Positions 39,201 through 43,724 of a DNA stretch of 64,000 nt are shown piece after piece. A program made the translations under genes and the position numbers. The DNA is from Mikania micrantha. Its lineage: Eukaryota; Streptophyta; Magnoliopsida; Asterales; Asteraceae. A model generated the notes under the pieces. The model was not told the DNA's origin. It did no database searches and worked only from the letters and a program-made list of their open reading frames with translations. Positions within the stretch are counted from its first letter, which is position 1. Every line of letters begins with the position of its first letter. The DNA lies in the NCBI GenBank assembly GCA_009363875.1, contig CM018691.1, positions 121,769,404-121,833,403 of the forward strand. Direction: 5' to 3'.

Positions 39201-42200
39201 GCCGAAAAATGATTATGTTTCCAGAAAATGCTATGTTCTAGCTATTTTCAAATAGACCCGAACGGCGGATGGATGAACTGTAACGTAGGTCTACCTATAT
39301 GCATGTGGCTATCTTTAGTGAGATCATACGAAGGGTATGTGATTAGTTTAGATCTTAACCAATTGAATGAATTACTCATAAAGGTTCACATCAAACTTAG
39401 TGCTAGTTGATGCGAGTTACTTCGGAAACAAACAGACTAAAGTCAAATTCATTTGGGGTATTCTCTCAATTCCAAAAAAAGCAACGGGATCAAGTATGAG
39501 TTGTCGATCAGAACATACATGGATAGAACCTATAAAGGGGGCTCGAGTTGCTGGGCTATTATCCTTTTTTTAGGTTCGTTAGGATTCATGTTGGTTGGAA
39601 CCTCGAGTTATCTTGGTAGAAATTTGATATCTTTATTTCTGTCTTAGCAAATAGTTTTTTTTCCACAAGGAATTGTGACGTCTTTTTATGGGATCTCGAG
39701 TCTTTTTATTAGCTCCTATTTGTGGTGCACAATTTCGTGGAATGTAGGTAGTGGTTATGATCGATTTGATGTAAAAGACGGAATAGTGTGTATCTTTCGT
39801 TGGGGATTTCCTGGAAAAAATCGTCGGGTCTTCCTCCGATTTCTTATAAAAGATATTCAATCCGTCAGAATAGAAGTTAAAGAGGGTGTTTATGCTCATT
39901 GTGTAGAATATCTTCTCTCAATAGTTACATACAAGTCTCTAGAACATAGAAAAGCAGGATGTCCATGACGTGTACCTGTCGGATGAACCAAATCCTCGTT
40001 GAATTTTATTTTTCCATTGGAAGGAGCTCGCACATGTTCTGCAGTACCCCTGTGTGTATTCCGCCCAAAAGTTTTCTTTTAGTTCAAACGATCAATATGT
40101 AGAATTAGAACAAGTCATTGCTGAGATTCGCGCGAGAACATCCACTTTGAATTTGAAAGAGAAGGTTCGAAAACATATTTATTCTGACTTAGAGGGCGAA
40201 ATGCACTGGAATGCCGATCTTGTAAATGCACTCAAGTTTGAAAATAGATCAAATATTGATGCAGATGAACTTTATAAGGAATTGAAGTTATTTGGGACAT
40301 CAAAAACTCATGAATTTAGACACCCAATAGATATGTTTAAGTGTTTAAAAGAGCTTGGTTATTTCCCAAATGCAACAATTGCATATAGAATATTGTTACC
40401 TATTCGAGACATTGTTGCATGTGCAGAGAGGAAAGGAAAGGAATTTTTCTAAGTTGAAGTTACTAAAATCTTACTTATGATCAACAATGTGCCAAGAAAG
40501 ACTTATAAGATTGGCCAAGATAGTTGTCGAGAGCGAAATCTTAGAGTGGATAACTGTGAAGAGTTAATCAACCAATTTGCTATAAAGAATGTTAGGAGAG
40601 CTTCACAATTCATCGGTTAATTTTTATGATATGTATTTCACTATTTCTAACACTATGATTTTGTTATGTTTATAATTTATTTGTACTAACGTTAGTCGTC
40701 ATTTATGAAAGTTTTAATTATATATTTGTATTCGGTAGAGATCTTTTTCCCCCAACTCGTCCTCAGAGCCGGCTTTAATATTAGGCAATGGCTTAGGGCC
40801 CCGTATTTTTTGGGGCCCTTTATGGTTCGGTTTCGCGGACGGTTTTTCCCCAAGTATTTTGGTCGATCGGTTTCAAAAGTTTGAAACCGTAGTGAACGGA
40901 ATGGTTTACGGTTTTCACCCAAAACAAGACAGGACCATGCGTGTTTATACATACATATATATGTGTGTGTATCTATGTATTTATATGTATTGGGTTGATG
41001 ATTTAGGTGTTATTTAATAAAAAATTATATTCGGGATTGCAATGTGATTAGCTTGTATGAAACCGTAAAATGATTAGGTTCGATTCGGTTTAATTTTTAA
41101 TGGTCTCAAAAATCTCAAAACCAGAAAGCCGAACCCTAGAAAGCTCAAACCGTAAAACCAAATAGAAACCAAACCGTGAATAACGGTTTCATTTGGTTTT
41201 ATTTTTAAATGTTCGGCTTTGGTTTTAGTTATTCATAAACTGTTCTTTACGGTTACACGTAAAAACCGAACCTTGTGGAGATAGCCTAGTGGTAAGGGTG
41301 TTGGGGCCTCAACCTTGAGGTCATGAGTTCTAGTCATGAGGGTGACATTTTCTCCACAAGGCCACCGACCCGAGTCTTGCGCCCGCGGTTTACCCGTTCT
41401 CCCGGTTAGTCGGGTATTGGGGGGGCCCGGGGTTTACCACGCAAGTGGGTTCCCCGGTCATCAAAAAAAAAAACAGACTGCAAACGCCCCTAATAAAGGG
41501 TTGTCTCTTACAAGAGAATGAATGAATCAAAGAGACGTTGGGGAAAGTGTAAGTTCTCGAAAAGATGAAGGCCCAGATTTTAGCACCGCGCTTTAAAATT
41601 GGTTGAGCCCTGCCATGCTCGTCCTAGGCACTTCAATTCTCTCATAGCCACCTCTTCTGTGAAGTGTAAACCATGTAAGACTTTGAATTAAGCTTAAACT
41701 TATTTATCAGCCTCCAAAAAAACCATGCAGCAAAAACTGAAAGCAGATACAACGTTCATTTACAAATAGCATTATCAAGTCAAGCAAATAATCATTCATG
41801 CTCATAAGCAACATGTAGAATGCGAAATAGACCAGCAGCACTTACTCCAGAGCGGCATGAGCACTTTCTACAGTGACTTCATCATCTGTGGCATCACGAT
41901 TCAAAATTCCTAAATCAAAATACTTAATATCCAAATCTATGTACGGAAAAATGAGCTGAAAGAAAAACAAAACAAGAACAAGTTACGGAGATGCTCTGAA
42001 CTCAATGGCGTCAACTATCGCAAAACAAAAAACGATCACAATTCAAAATCTTCAAACCTTGTCTTTAATCATCTGCCATATGATCCTCGTCATTTCATCG
42101 CCTAAAAAAACGAACAAAACAATGTCAATAAAATCAATCAGCAACAACAATCAACACGTATTTCTTCGATAGTTACCGTCCATCTCAACAATCGGATTGT

Positions 42201-42426
42201 GAACGGGGATTTTATCGATGGCGGTGATAGTAGCGGAAGCGAAACAACGAATTGAAGGTTTGGATACGTTAGTGAATAGAAAGAGACTGTTGCTGGATTT
42301 TACTGAACGGAAGAGATTGGAGTACGATGGTGCTGGTAATCTAGGGTTTCTGAGGAATGAAGAAGATGAAGATAGCATGGTGACGGCGGCGGACATGGTG
42401 GTAAGGCGTTGTTTCAGATTGAGCAT
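15108..42426 (-). CDS. ICDH: NADP-dependent isocitrate dehydrogenase, organellar, 15 exons
   Basis: The enzyme converts isocitrate and NADP+ to 2-oxoglutarate, CO2 and NADPH. The 15 exons (each listed separately) join in frame to 482 residues, with GT-AG at all 14 introns. Residues 1 to about 66 are Ser/Arg-rich, start MLNLKQRLTT and look like a plastid or mitochondrial transit peptide, as in the plant organellar isoform. The mature part begins near KIPVHNPIVEMDGDEMTR. Key sites are SPNGTIRN (164-171) for isocitrate, GRHAFGDQYRATD (200-212) with the catalytic Tyr208, LSTKN with catalytic Lys280, DD at 320-321 and NYDGDVQSD (339-347) for the metal ion, GSLGL (354-358), and HGTVTRH (377-383) for NADP. 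Length is normal for the family. The C terminus (PLSVH) is not a peroxisomal SKL signal. Everything visible is intact. Only the introns are inflated by transposons. Confidence 0.95.
15762..16135 (-). repeat. 3' LTR of the intron-14 copia element
   Basis: 374 bp, closely matching 18431-18810 over nearly its whole length. It has an (AC)n stretch near 15841 that is shorter in the other LTR. Confidence 0.9.
16136..16534. other. AT-rich interior of the copia element
   Basis: The polypurine tract lies at the left edge. The rest is AT-rich with repeated words such as AAAATTCTGAAAAAATT. No gene is seen. Confidence 0.5.
16535..16870 (-). pseudogene. Plastid-derived trnD-GUC / trnY-GUA segment (NUPT)
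   Basis: On the minus strand, 16656-16583 closely resembles plastid trnD-GUC (GGGATTGTAGTTCAAT, CTTGTCAAGGCGG with anticodon GTC, GCGGGTTCGAGCC) with several substitutions. 16838-16766 resembles plastid trnY-GUA (ATGCCCGAGTGGTTAATGGG, GACTGTAAATTCGTTGACA), but its T arm lacks about 12 bases. Order, orientation and spacer agree with the plastid trnY-trnD neighbourhood. Base changes and the deletion mean neither is a working tRNA. It lies wholly inside the copia element. Confidence 0.9.
16880..17063 (+). pseudogene. Zinc-knuckle gag fragment on the opposite strand
   Basis: The plus-strand frame contains CYACRKPGHIARHC, a standard CX2CX4HX4C knuckle, followed by a Lys/Pro/Ser-rich tail (VEKPSKPSSS). 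It faces the minus-strand gag that starts at 17063, so it comes from a different retroelement or an inverted copy. Confidence 0.7.
17063..17900 (-). pseudogene. Ty1/copia gag (UBN2 type)
   Basis: An N-terminal LTATNYTAWSIMMETV (17862 frame) leads, after a frameshift near 17770, into an open stretch 17773-17354: MWQEEWMREASLW, LPKDVWDALLVKILGAK, VNEFAGRLSGIQSKYRSLG, MPPKYLPIVASIEKY. That is a copia-type UBN2 gag. After a stop at 17354 the frame 17335-17063 continues with a CX2CX4HX4C knuckle (CYSCEEFGHYAYEC). No pol follows. Confidence 0.85.
17901..18413 (-). other. Leader of the copia element
   Basis: Sequence between PBS and gag, pyrimidine-rich on the plus strand, with repeated CTATCACAGG and CCTTCACAGC words. 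No gene is supported. The 106-codon plus frame at 18237 is a shadow. Confidence 0.5.
18431..18810 (-). repeat. 5' LTR of the intron-14 copia element, with adjoining PBS
   Basis: 380 bp. The PBS (AGGCTCTGATACCAA, plus reading) ends just before it. It differs from the 3' LTR mainly by small indels in A tracts. Confidence 0.9.
19568..20125. mobile_element. TRIM-like short repeat pair (tentative)
   Basis: Two related blocks of about 115 bases (19568-19685 and 20008-20125) share AAATCC(A/T)ACA, GAGAGATGTTG, ATACCATCAACA or ATATCATCAACA, and TTTTGA(G/A)CGCATT. They flank about 320 bases in direct orientation, as the LTRs of a tiny non-coding element would. Ends and target duplication were not resolved. 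Confidence 0.4.
20140..20332 (+). mobile_element. Short retroposon with RTE-type 3' tail
   Basis: 193 bp flanked by an 18-bp target duplication with one mismatch (20122-20139 and 20333-20350, TAAGCAAAGCACACAATA type). It ends with the tail GAAGCAGCCTCTCAATCCC, then ATATACTGGGTAAG. The same tail ends the LINE at 27.3 kb and the retroposons at 33.0 and 38.6 kb. Confidence 0.8.
20396..22450 (-). mobile_element. Gag-only Ty3/gypsy retrotransposon, perfect TSD
   Basis: LTRs 20396-20671 and 22164-22450 start TGATAGGAATTG and end TCTCTATCA. A perfect 5-bp duplication ATCTA flanks it (20391-20395 and 22451-22455). A purine tract (GGAGGGAGT on the minus strand) adjoins the left LTR. The sequence beside the right LTR does not match initiator tRNA-Met, so the primer differs from the other elements here. 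The interior holds only gag. The element lies in ICDH intron 14 in the sense direction. Confidence 0.9.
20672..22060 (-). pseudogene. Ty3/gypsy gag with zinc knuckle, frameshifted
   Basis: The frame 22060-21455 includes MENQTSHLDLQKQQISQLQQ, a coiled-coil-like segment, and VKLLEFSGFDPQGWIQNANL. It passes to 21450-21145 (SWVDFQSKLLQRFSG, DFEYLLSLVPRLPE, YFIAGLQDDVKRWV), the gag core. Near 20920-20790 a further frame has LCYKCGQPFSPAHKCPEGQL, a CX2CX4-5HX4C knuckle of chromovirus style. Frameshifts near 21450 and 21200 break it. There is no protease or RT. Confidence 0.85.
22456..23283. other. Remainder of ICDH intron 14, nothing recognised
   Basis: AT-rich intron sequence with poly(A) runs. 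No repeat ends or coding signals were identified. Confidence 0.5.
23284..23406 (-). CDS. ICDH: ICDH exon 14
   Basis: It encodes AKLDNNERLVDFVQKLES, ACVETIELGKMTKDLAI and LIHGP(K). The donor is read as AA|GTGCGT, which joins in frame to exon 15. Read-through into the intron would give only CVSLTLILLN and a stop. Confidence 0.92.
23533..23675 (-). CDS. ICDH: ICDH exon 13 (NADP site)
   Basis: It encodes LSSDGKTLQAEAAHGTVT, RHFRQHQKGKETSTNSVA and SIFAWTRGLQH(R). It includes the NADP-binding HGTVTRH segment. Confidence 0.95.
23764..23798 (-). CDS. ICDH: ICDH exon 12 (35 bp)
   Basis: This micro-exon encodes (G)FGSLGLMTSVL, completing the family signature begun in exon 11. Confidence 0.93.
23948..24466. 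mobile_element. hAT-type MITE in ICDH intron 11
   Basis: 519 bp from TAGGGGTGAGCA to TGCTTACCCCTA, matching inverted ends of the hAT style. It is flanked by ATTCATAA / ATTCATAT, an 8-bp duplication with one change. The interior is full of ACCGAAACC-type words on both strands. It has no transposase. Confidence 0.75.
24755..25741. mobile_element. Probable hAT-type element in ICDH intron 11
   Basis: 987 bp from TAGGGATGTTAAAA to AATGAACACCCCTA, with the subterminal word AATCGGAT(A/C) and its inverse repeated on both sides. Flanks agree at only 5 of 8 positions (CAAGATCC / TTCGATCC), so the call is tentative. There is no transposase. Confidence 0.5.
25898..26013 (-). CDS. ICDH: ICDH exon 11 (metal-binding Asp residues)
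   Basis: It encodes YEHRLIDDMVAYALKSDGG and YVWACKNYDGDVQSDLLAQ. The signature NYDGDVQSD binds the divalent metal. Intron 11 downstream is 2.1 kb. Confidence 0.95.
26113..26181 (-). CDS. ICDH: ICDH exon 10
   Basis: It encodes FKDIFQEVYEENWKEKFE and QDSI(W). Both neighbouring codons are split across introns and join correctly. Confidence 0.94.
26279..26382 (-). CDS. ICDH: ICDH exon 9 (catalytic Lys)
   Basis: It encodes SIRAFAESSMAMALSKKW and PLYLSTKNTILKKYDG(R). It carries the Lys of LSTKN needed for catalysis. Confidence 0.95.
26467..26555 (-). CDS. ICDH: ICDH exon 8
   Basis: It encodes (V)PDDGETPMELDVFDF and KGPGIALAMYNVDE between TGCAG and GTTTGA. Confidence 0.94.
26643..26744 (-). CDS. 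ICDH: ICDH exon 7 (catalytic Tyr)
   Basis: It encodes (G)WKKPICIGRHAFGDQ, YRATDAVIKGPGKLKMIF. It contains GDQYRAT with the catalytic Tyr. Confidence 0.95.
26836..26889 (-). CDS. ICDH: ICDH exon 6
   Basis: It encodes (G)TVFREPILCKSVPRIVP between GTCAG and GTAGTA. Intron 5 upstream is 5.96 kb and holds a LINE. Confidence 0.94.
26997..27181. mobile_element. 185-bp MITE, hAT-like, flanked by TGGAAG
   Basis: The ends CATGGTTGCAAAAGTCG and CGACTTTTACAACAGTG are inverted. TGGAAG repeats directly on both sides (26991-26996 and 27182-27187). Inside, GCGAGTA(A/C)TCGGAGAGTACTCGG occurs twice. Ends and the TCGCTAGGCGCT word match the 821-bp element at 43961, so they are one family. Confidence 0.75.
27340..30720 (-). 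mobile_element. RTE-type LINE, decayed, in ICDH intron 5
   Basis: The order on the minus strand is endonuclease then reverse transcriptase. Endonuclease pieces lie at 30510-30310 (GVGFLVARALQHNV, AIAVVSAYAPH) and 30303-29929 (CIRGDFNGHIGKEND, FAVANDFGIINLFF, TQIDNILMQR). RT pieces lie at 29397-29203 (ALRKMDKAKAVGPDNIPIE), 29172-28894 (IFLYKNKGDTQCCTYYRGIK, WERVIETRLK, NQFGFVPERLT) and 28861-28646 (VFDCRGIPWRYIEIIRDMY). RTE-like C-terminal coding remnants continue to about 27900. The 3' tail (27465-27340) ends CACCCCATAAAGTGGG, ATACATTGGGTATG. Many stops and frameshifts make it inactive. It lies in the sense direction of ICDH. Confidence 0.9.
30985..31105 (-). repeat. RTE/SINE-type 3' tail, truncated copy
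   Basis: On the minus strand it reads TCCTTCGGAACATCC, CCCAGCTGGGATAGGGGTAA, ACCCTACTGAAAATTGG, ATATACCGGGTAAG. This is the tail shared with the LINE at 27.34 kb and the retroposons at 20.1 and 38.5 kb. Target duplication was not resolved. Confidence 0.65.
31106..32846. other. Rest of ICDH intron 5, unassigned repeats
   Basis: GC- and purine-rich sequence at 31200-31830 is followed by AT-rich sequence. CAATAGTTAGGTAAAGTC-type words occur twice (near 31838 and 32228), as do CAAG(A/G)...AGGTGAAGTCAAAA words (near 31860 and 32270). That suggests an unidentified repeat. No coding signal is supported. An (AT)n run lies at 32546-32562. Confidence 0.4.
32847..32924 (-). CDS. ICDH: ICDH exon 5 (isocitrate loop)
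   Basis: It encodes (D)ETRVNEFGLKSMWR and SPNGTIRNILN, which includes the SPNGT substrate loop. The acceptor is TTGCAG and the donor GTTTGT. Confidence 0.95.
32992..33034 (+). mobile_element. 43-bp retroposon tail with perfect 22-bp TSD
   Basis: The insert contains GTGGGAATATACTGGGTAAG followed by (GTT)n. It is flanked by an exact 22-bp direct repeat (32970-32991 and 33035-33056). It is an extremely 5'-truncated RTE or SINE insertion in ICDH intron 4. Confidence 0.88.
33239..33276 (-). CDS. ICDH: ICDH exon 4 (38 bp)
   Basis: This micro-exon after TTGCAG ends CCT G before GTTAGT. It encodes (E)YNVAVKCATITP. Phases match exons 3 and 5. Confidence 0.93.
33922..34350 (+). mobile_element. hAT (Tip100-like) left end
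   Basis: CAGGGGCGGCCTGAGGGG is a typical Tip100-like hAT terminus, followed by GGGCCCATTTTTTAGGGGG. It is interrupted at 34351 by a copia element, after which sequence leading to a hAT transposase remnant resumes at 37275. The right terminus was not found. The GC-rich stretch 34090-34330 codes for nothing recognisable. Confidence 0.55.
34356..37269 (-). mobile_element. Gag-only Ty1/copia retrotransposon, perfect TSD
   Basis: LTRs 34356-34627 and 37038-37269 share TTAGGTATT starts and CCTAACA ends, and a perfect duplication AGTAC flanks it (34351-34355 and 37270-37274). PBS TGGCTCTCATACCA (one change from the usual) lies at 37022-37035, and a purine tract (GAGTGGGGGAT, minus) beside 34627. 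Only gag, a short protease region and a pre-integrase piece remain. It sits in ICDH intron 3 in the sense direction, inside a hAT remnant. Confidence 0.9.
35149..36320 (-). pseudogene. Ty1/copia gag and pre-integrase remnant
   Basis: The frame 36222-35974 (MDMVLENNPEKMDAVVETAW, ARRAIALTLTRRV, MMLALSNKYE) and then 36044-35709 (NSISSRLSSMRNRFDDET, VVLFSSLPDSWSGTVIAT) form a copia gag split by a frameshift near 36000. Further on, 35382-35149 encodes a gag-pre-integrase segment (GLNRKLISVGQLDKQGMK, GMKRGSLCLV). Between them the protease is only traceable in broken frames. Integrase core, RT and RNase H are absent. Confidence 0.85.
37275..38513 (+). pseudogene. hAT transposase remnant, N-terminal part
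   Basis: Coding traces on the plus strand include HNPIDVFYPRAILPIPVTKN (near 37840-37900), typical of the start of TTF-type zinc-finger hAT proteins. GLLQITLEELKSFGLEIDM, GQSYDNGANMNGKHLGVQKR and NPRAFYTL (about 37985-38150) are diagnostic of the same family. RFL(Y/D)L..PRA recurs 100 bases later, a partial duplication. Stops and frameshifts are frequent. It is the continuation of the hAT element that begins at 33922. Confidence 0.75.
38526..38734 (+). mobile_element. Short retroposon with RTE-type 3' tail
   Basis: 209 bp flanked by a perfect 12-bp duplication ATATAGTATGAA (38514-38525 and 38735-38746). The tail has TCGAAGCAGCCTCTCTACC, CAGACCCCACAAAGTGGGAT and TACATTGGGTATG, as in the LINE at 27.3 kb and the retroposon at 20.1 kb. 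Confidence 0.85.
38995..39105 (+). pseudogene. psaI: psaI copy (photosystem I subunit VIII), open frame intact
   Basis: 36 codons, MTTLNFTSVLVPLVGL to HVQKNKIV and TAG, the normal plastid length. In plastids this single-span protein is part of photosystem I. Here it is a nuclear copy without a plastid-type promoter context or a transit peptide, on the antisense strand of an intron, so it is a preserved relic rather than a working gene. Confidence 0.9.
39496..39920 (+). pseudogene. ycf4: ycf4 copy (photosystem I assembly), broken
   Basis: It starts MSCRSEHTWIEPIKG, then a small deletion shifts the frame. The body continues as CWAIILFLGSLGFMLVGTSS, YLGRNLISLF, a TAG at 39645-39647, then FFPQGIV, YGISSLFISSYLWCTISWNV, FRWGFPGKNRRVFLRFLI, IQSVRIEVKEGVYA. 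The last 45 or so residues of Ycf4 are missing. The frameshift, the stop and the loss of the C terminus make it a pseudogene. Confidence 0.93.
40054..40620 (+). pseudogene. hAT transposase remnant, C-terminal dimerisation part
   Basis: The open frame 40054-40452 includes QYVELEQVIAEIRARTSTLN, DADELYKELKLF, FRHPIDMFKCLKELGYFPN, ATIAYRILLPI and VACAERKGKEFF. The last part corresponds to the hAT dimerisation motif (usually ASAERSFSKLK). Further frames to 40620 carry KTYKIGQDSCRERNL and NQFAIKNVRRASQFI, the usual C terminus. Together with 37.3-38.5 kb it is one hAT gene split by plastid DNA and a retroposon. Confidence 0.85.
40764..41270. repeat. hAT-like end and ACCGAAACC-rich MITE remnant
   Basis: CAGAGCCGGCTTTAATATTAGG near 40764, followed by GGGCCCCGTATTTTTTGGGGCCC, resembles a hAT terminus, but no partner end was found. 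From about 41000 the ACCGAACC and GGTTTCGGTT style words match the MITE at 23948. GCAAACGCCCCTA at about 41480, beyond the SINE, may be its right end. Confidence 0.4.
41272..41473 (+). mobile_element. tRNA-derived SINE
   Basis: It opens with GATAGCCTAGTGGTAAGGGTG (A box), followed 30 bases later by GGTCATGAGTTCTAGTC (B box). A GC-rich body with CCCGGTTAGTCGGGTATTGG follows, and it ends in TCA11. This is the layout of a plant tRNA-derived SINE. Target duplication was not resolved. It lies in ICDH intron 3, 370 bases from exon 3. Confidence 0.8.
41846..41955 (-). CDS. ICDH: ICDH exon 3
   Basis: It begins after TTTCAG and ends CTG GA before GTAAGT. It encodes LIFPYLDLDIKYFDLG, ILNRDATDDEVTVESA and HAAL(E). 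The following intron 3 is 8.57 kb. Confidence 0.93.
42058..42101 (-). CDS. ICDH: ICDH exon 2
   Basis: After TTTTTTAG it reads GC GAT GAA ATG and ends AAG before GTTTGA. It encodes (G)DEMTRIIWQMIKDK. Confidence 0.93.
42177..42426 (-). CDS. ICDH: ICDH exon 1 (start and transit peptide)
   Basis: Starts at the ATG at 42426-42424 and ends GAC G before GTAACT. It encodes the transit peptide (with a second Met at residue 11) and the start of the mature enzyme up to VEMD(G). The Met is the first of the frame and gives a typical organellar presequence. Confidence 0.9.
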
Positions 42427-42475
42427 CGCGGTTGTGGAACCGGCCTTTGATGGCGTGCGAATTCGTCGAGTATTA
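42427..42475 (-). promoter_or_regulatory. ICDH 5' leader
   Basis: The 49 bases between the ICDH start codon and a MITE-like repeat. On the minus strand TTTATAAC (42486-42493), about 60 bases before the ATG, is the only TATA-like word close by. It lies at the edge of that repeat. Confidence 0.35.
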
Positions 42476-42763
42476 GAGCATCACCAGTTATAAACATCAA
42501 CATCTAAAGACATGCTTGATAGCTGACGTGTCATAAAAACCCTCATTCTTTAAATTCTTCAAAAACATTTCCAATAAGAAAACACCTAAAAACTTGCCCA
42601 CTTGCACGCTTAGATGGCCCATATTTAATTGCTTTTGTCAGACAAGAATGCATTCTTGGTTATGAATGCATATTTTATAAATGTTGTTCTCCAATAATGT
42701 CTGGTCTCATAAACTGGCACGTGAGATTCAAAAATCTCCAAGAATTTGTTATTGGAGATACTT
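42476..42763. mobile_element. MITE-like repeat at the ICDH promoter (PIF/Harbinger style)
   Basis: The ends GAGCATCACCAGTTATAA and TTGTTATTGGAGATACT are loosely inverted. TTA flanks the left end and TTTA the right, fitting a 3-bp TWA duplication. It includes GACGTGTCA and GGCACGTGAG (G-box-like words). It starts 50 bases upstream of the ICDH ATG. Confidence 0.45.
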
Positions 42764-43722
42764 TTATAACCGATTAATTATTAAACCGGACGAGAGTTTG
42801 ATTGTTGGTTAGCTCAGTGTTAAAGCATTCATTATGAAAAGATAAGCACCATCCATCAACATAACAAAATCCAAAGATCATTCATTACACTAAACAATGT
42901 TTAAAATTAACTAAGCCTACTGAAGTCTTATCTTATGTCTTTTCAATGCTTTCACCTGACATGTAAAATAAAATTTGGGTCGACTATATGAAATAGTTGA
43001 TGAGTATAACATATAATTTAAGTAAATGTGAAAAAAAATGATGCATTATAATTTAGTCTACCTATAATTAGAATTCAAGCATTTATAGCTACAAGTTTGC
43101 ACAATAGATATGCTTTAACCACAATGTCTCTCAAACAAGTTTCAATACTAGCATAACAACTAGTAATTAACAATGTTTGCACTATATATAATGTCTCTCA
43201 AACAAGTTTTATGTACTAGCATAACAACTAGTAAATCATTAATACTTGCAATAGATATAATGTCTATCAAACAAGGTTTAAGCACTAGCATAATAACTAG
43301 TACGTTGACTATGTTTGCAATAGATATAACAAGTATGAATAATAGATCCCAAATAAGATAAGATTACACATAGCAAGTATTCAACTAAATAGAACTAAAT
43401 GTTTGCATTATATGGTTTTTGATTCTAGATAGACACAGTTTGAGTATAACATATGTAACATCCAAAAAATACAAAACATAAAAGAGGGATATGAATATAC
43501 TCACTTAATTGCTTAACTTAATCCAAGAATTATTGTTTAGAGTTTGAGTAAATGATCACATGATAACCTAAAGTTTAAAGTAATAACTTAGCAAACTTAG
43601 CATTCCTAAAGTTTTAGTTTTGTTTTTCTAAATCTATGACATTCTATGAAATACTTAAGAATATACCTAAGTTATAATGGTAATGTTTGGAATATTTATT
43701 TAATAAATCTCCTTGCAAGTCT
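42764..43722. other. Upstream region of ICDH
   Basis: AT-rich sequence without a gene. A tandem repeat of three units of 67-69 bp lies at 43123-43328, described separately. Confidence 0.5.
43123..43328. repeat. Three tandem 67-69-bp repeats
   Basis: The units start AATGTCT(C/A)TCAAACAAG at 43123, 43190 and 43259. They share ACTAGCATAACAACTAGTA, itself a short palindrome-bearing word, and GCA(A/C)TA(G/T)ATATA at the end. Confidence 0.85.
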
Positions 43723-43724
43723 AA

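Larger units (their letters stand above)
38870..39920 (+). pseudogene. Plastid DNA insertion (psaI-ycf4 region, NUPT)
   Basis: About 1 kb of plastid genome in native order: psaI upstream spacer, psaI, psaI-ycf4 spacer, and most of ycf4. It ends where similarity to ycf4 stops (near 39918). It sits inside the hAT remnant in ICDH intron 3, on the strand opposite to ICDH. The next 130 bases (39920-40050) look unlike the hAT gene and may be further organellar DNA that I could not place. Confidence 0.9.

Noticed and set aside
40764..40830. Complete hAT element starting CAGAGCCGGC
   Set aside because: No inverted partner end or TSD could be found downstream, so only a terminus-like remnant is reported.
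42808..42835. tRNA-like A box GGTTAGCTCAGTGTTAAAGC upstream of ICDH
   Set aside because: No B box follows at a suitable distance and no cloverleaf can be drawn.
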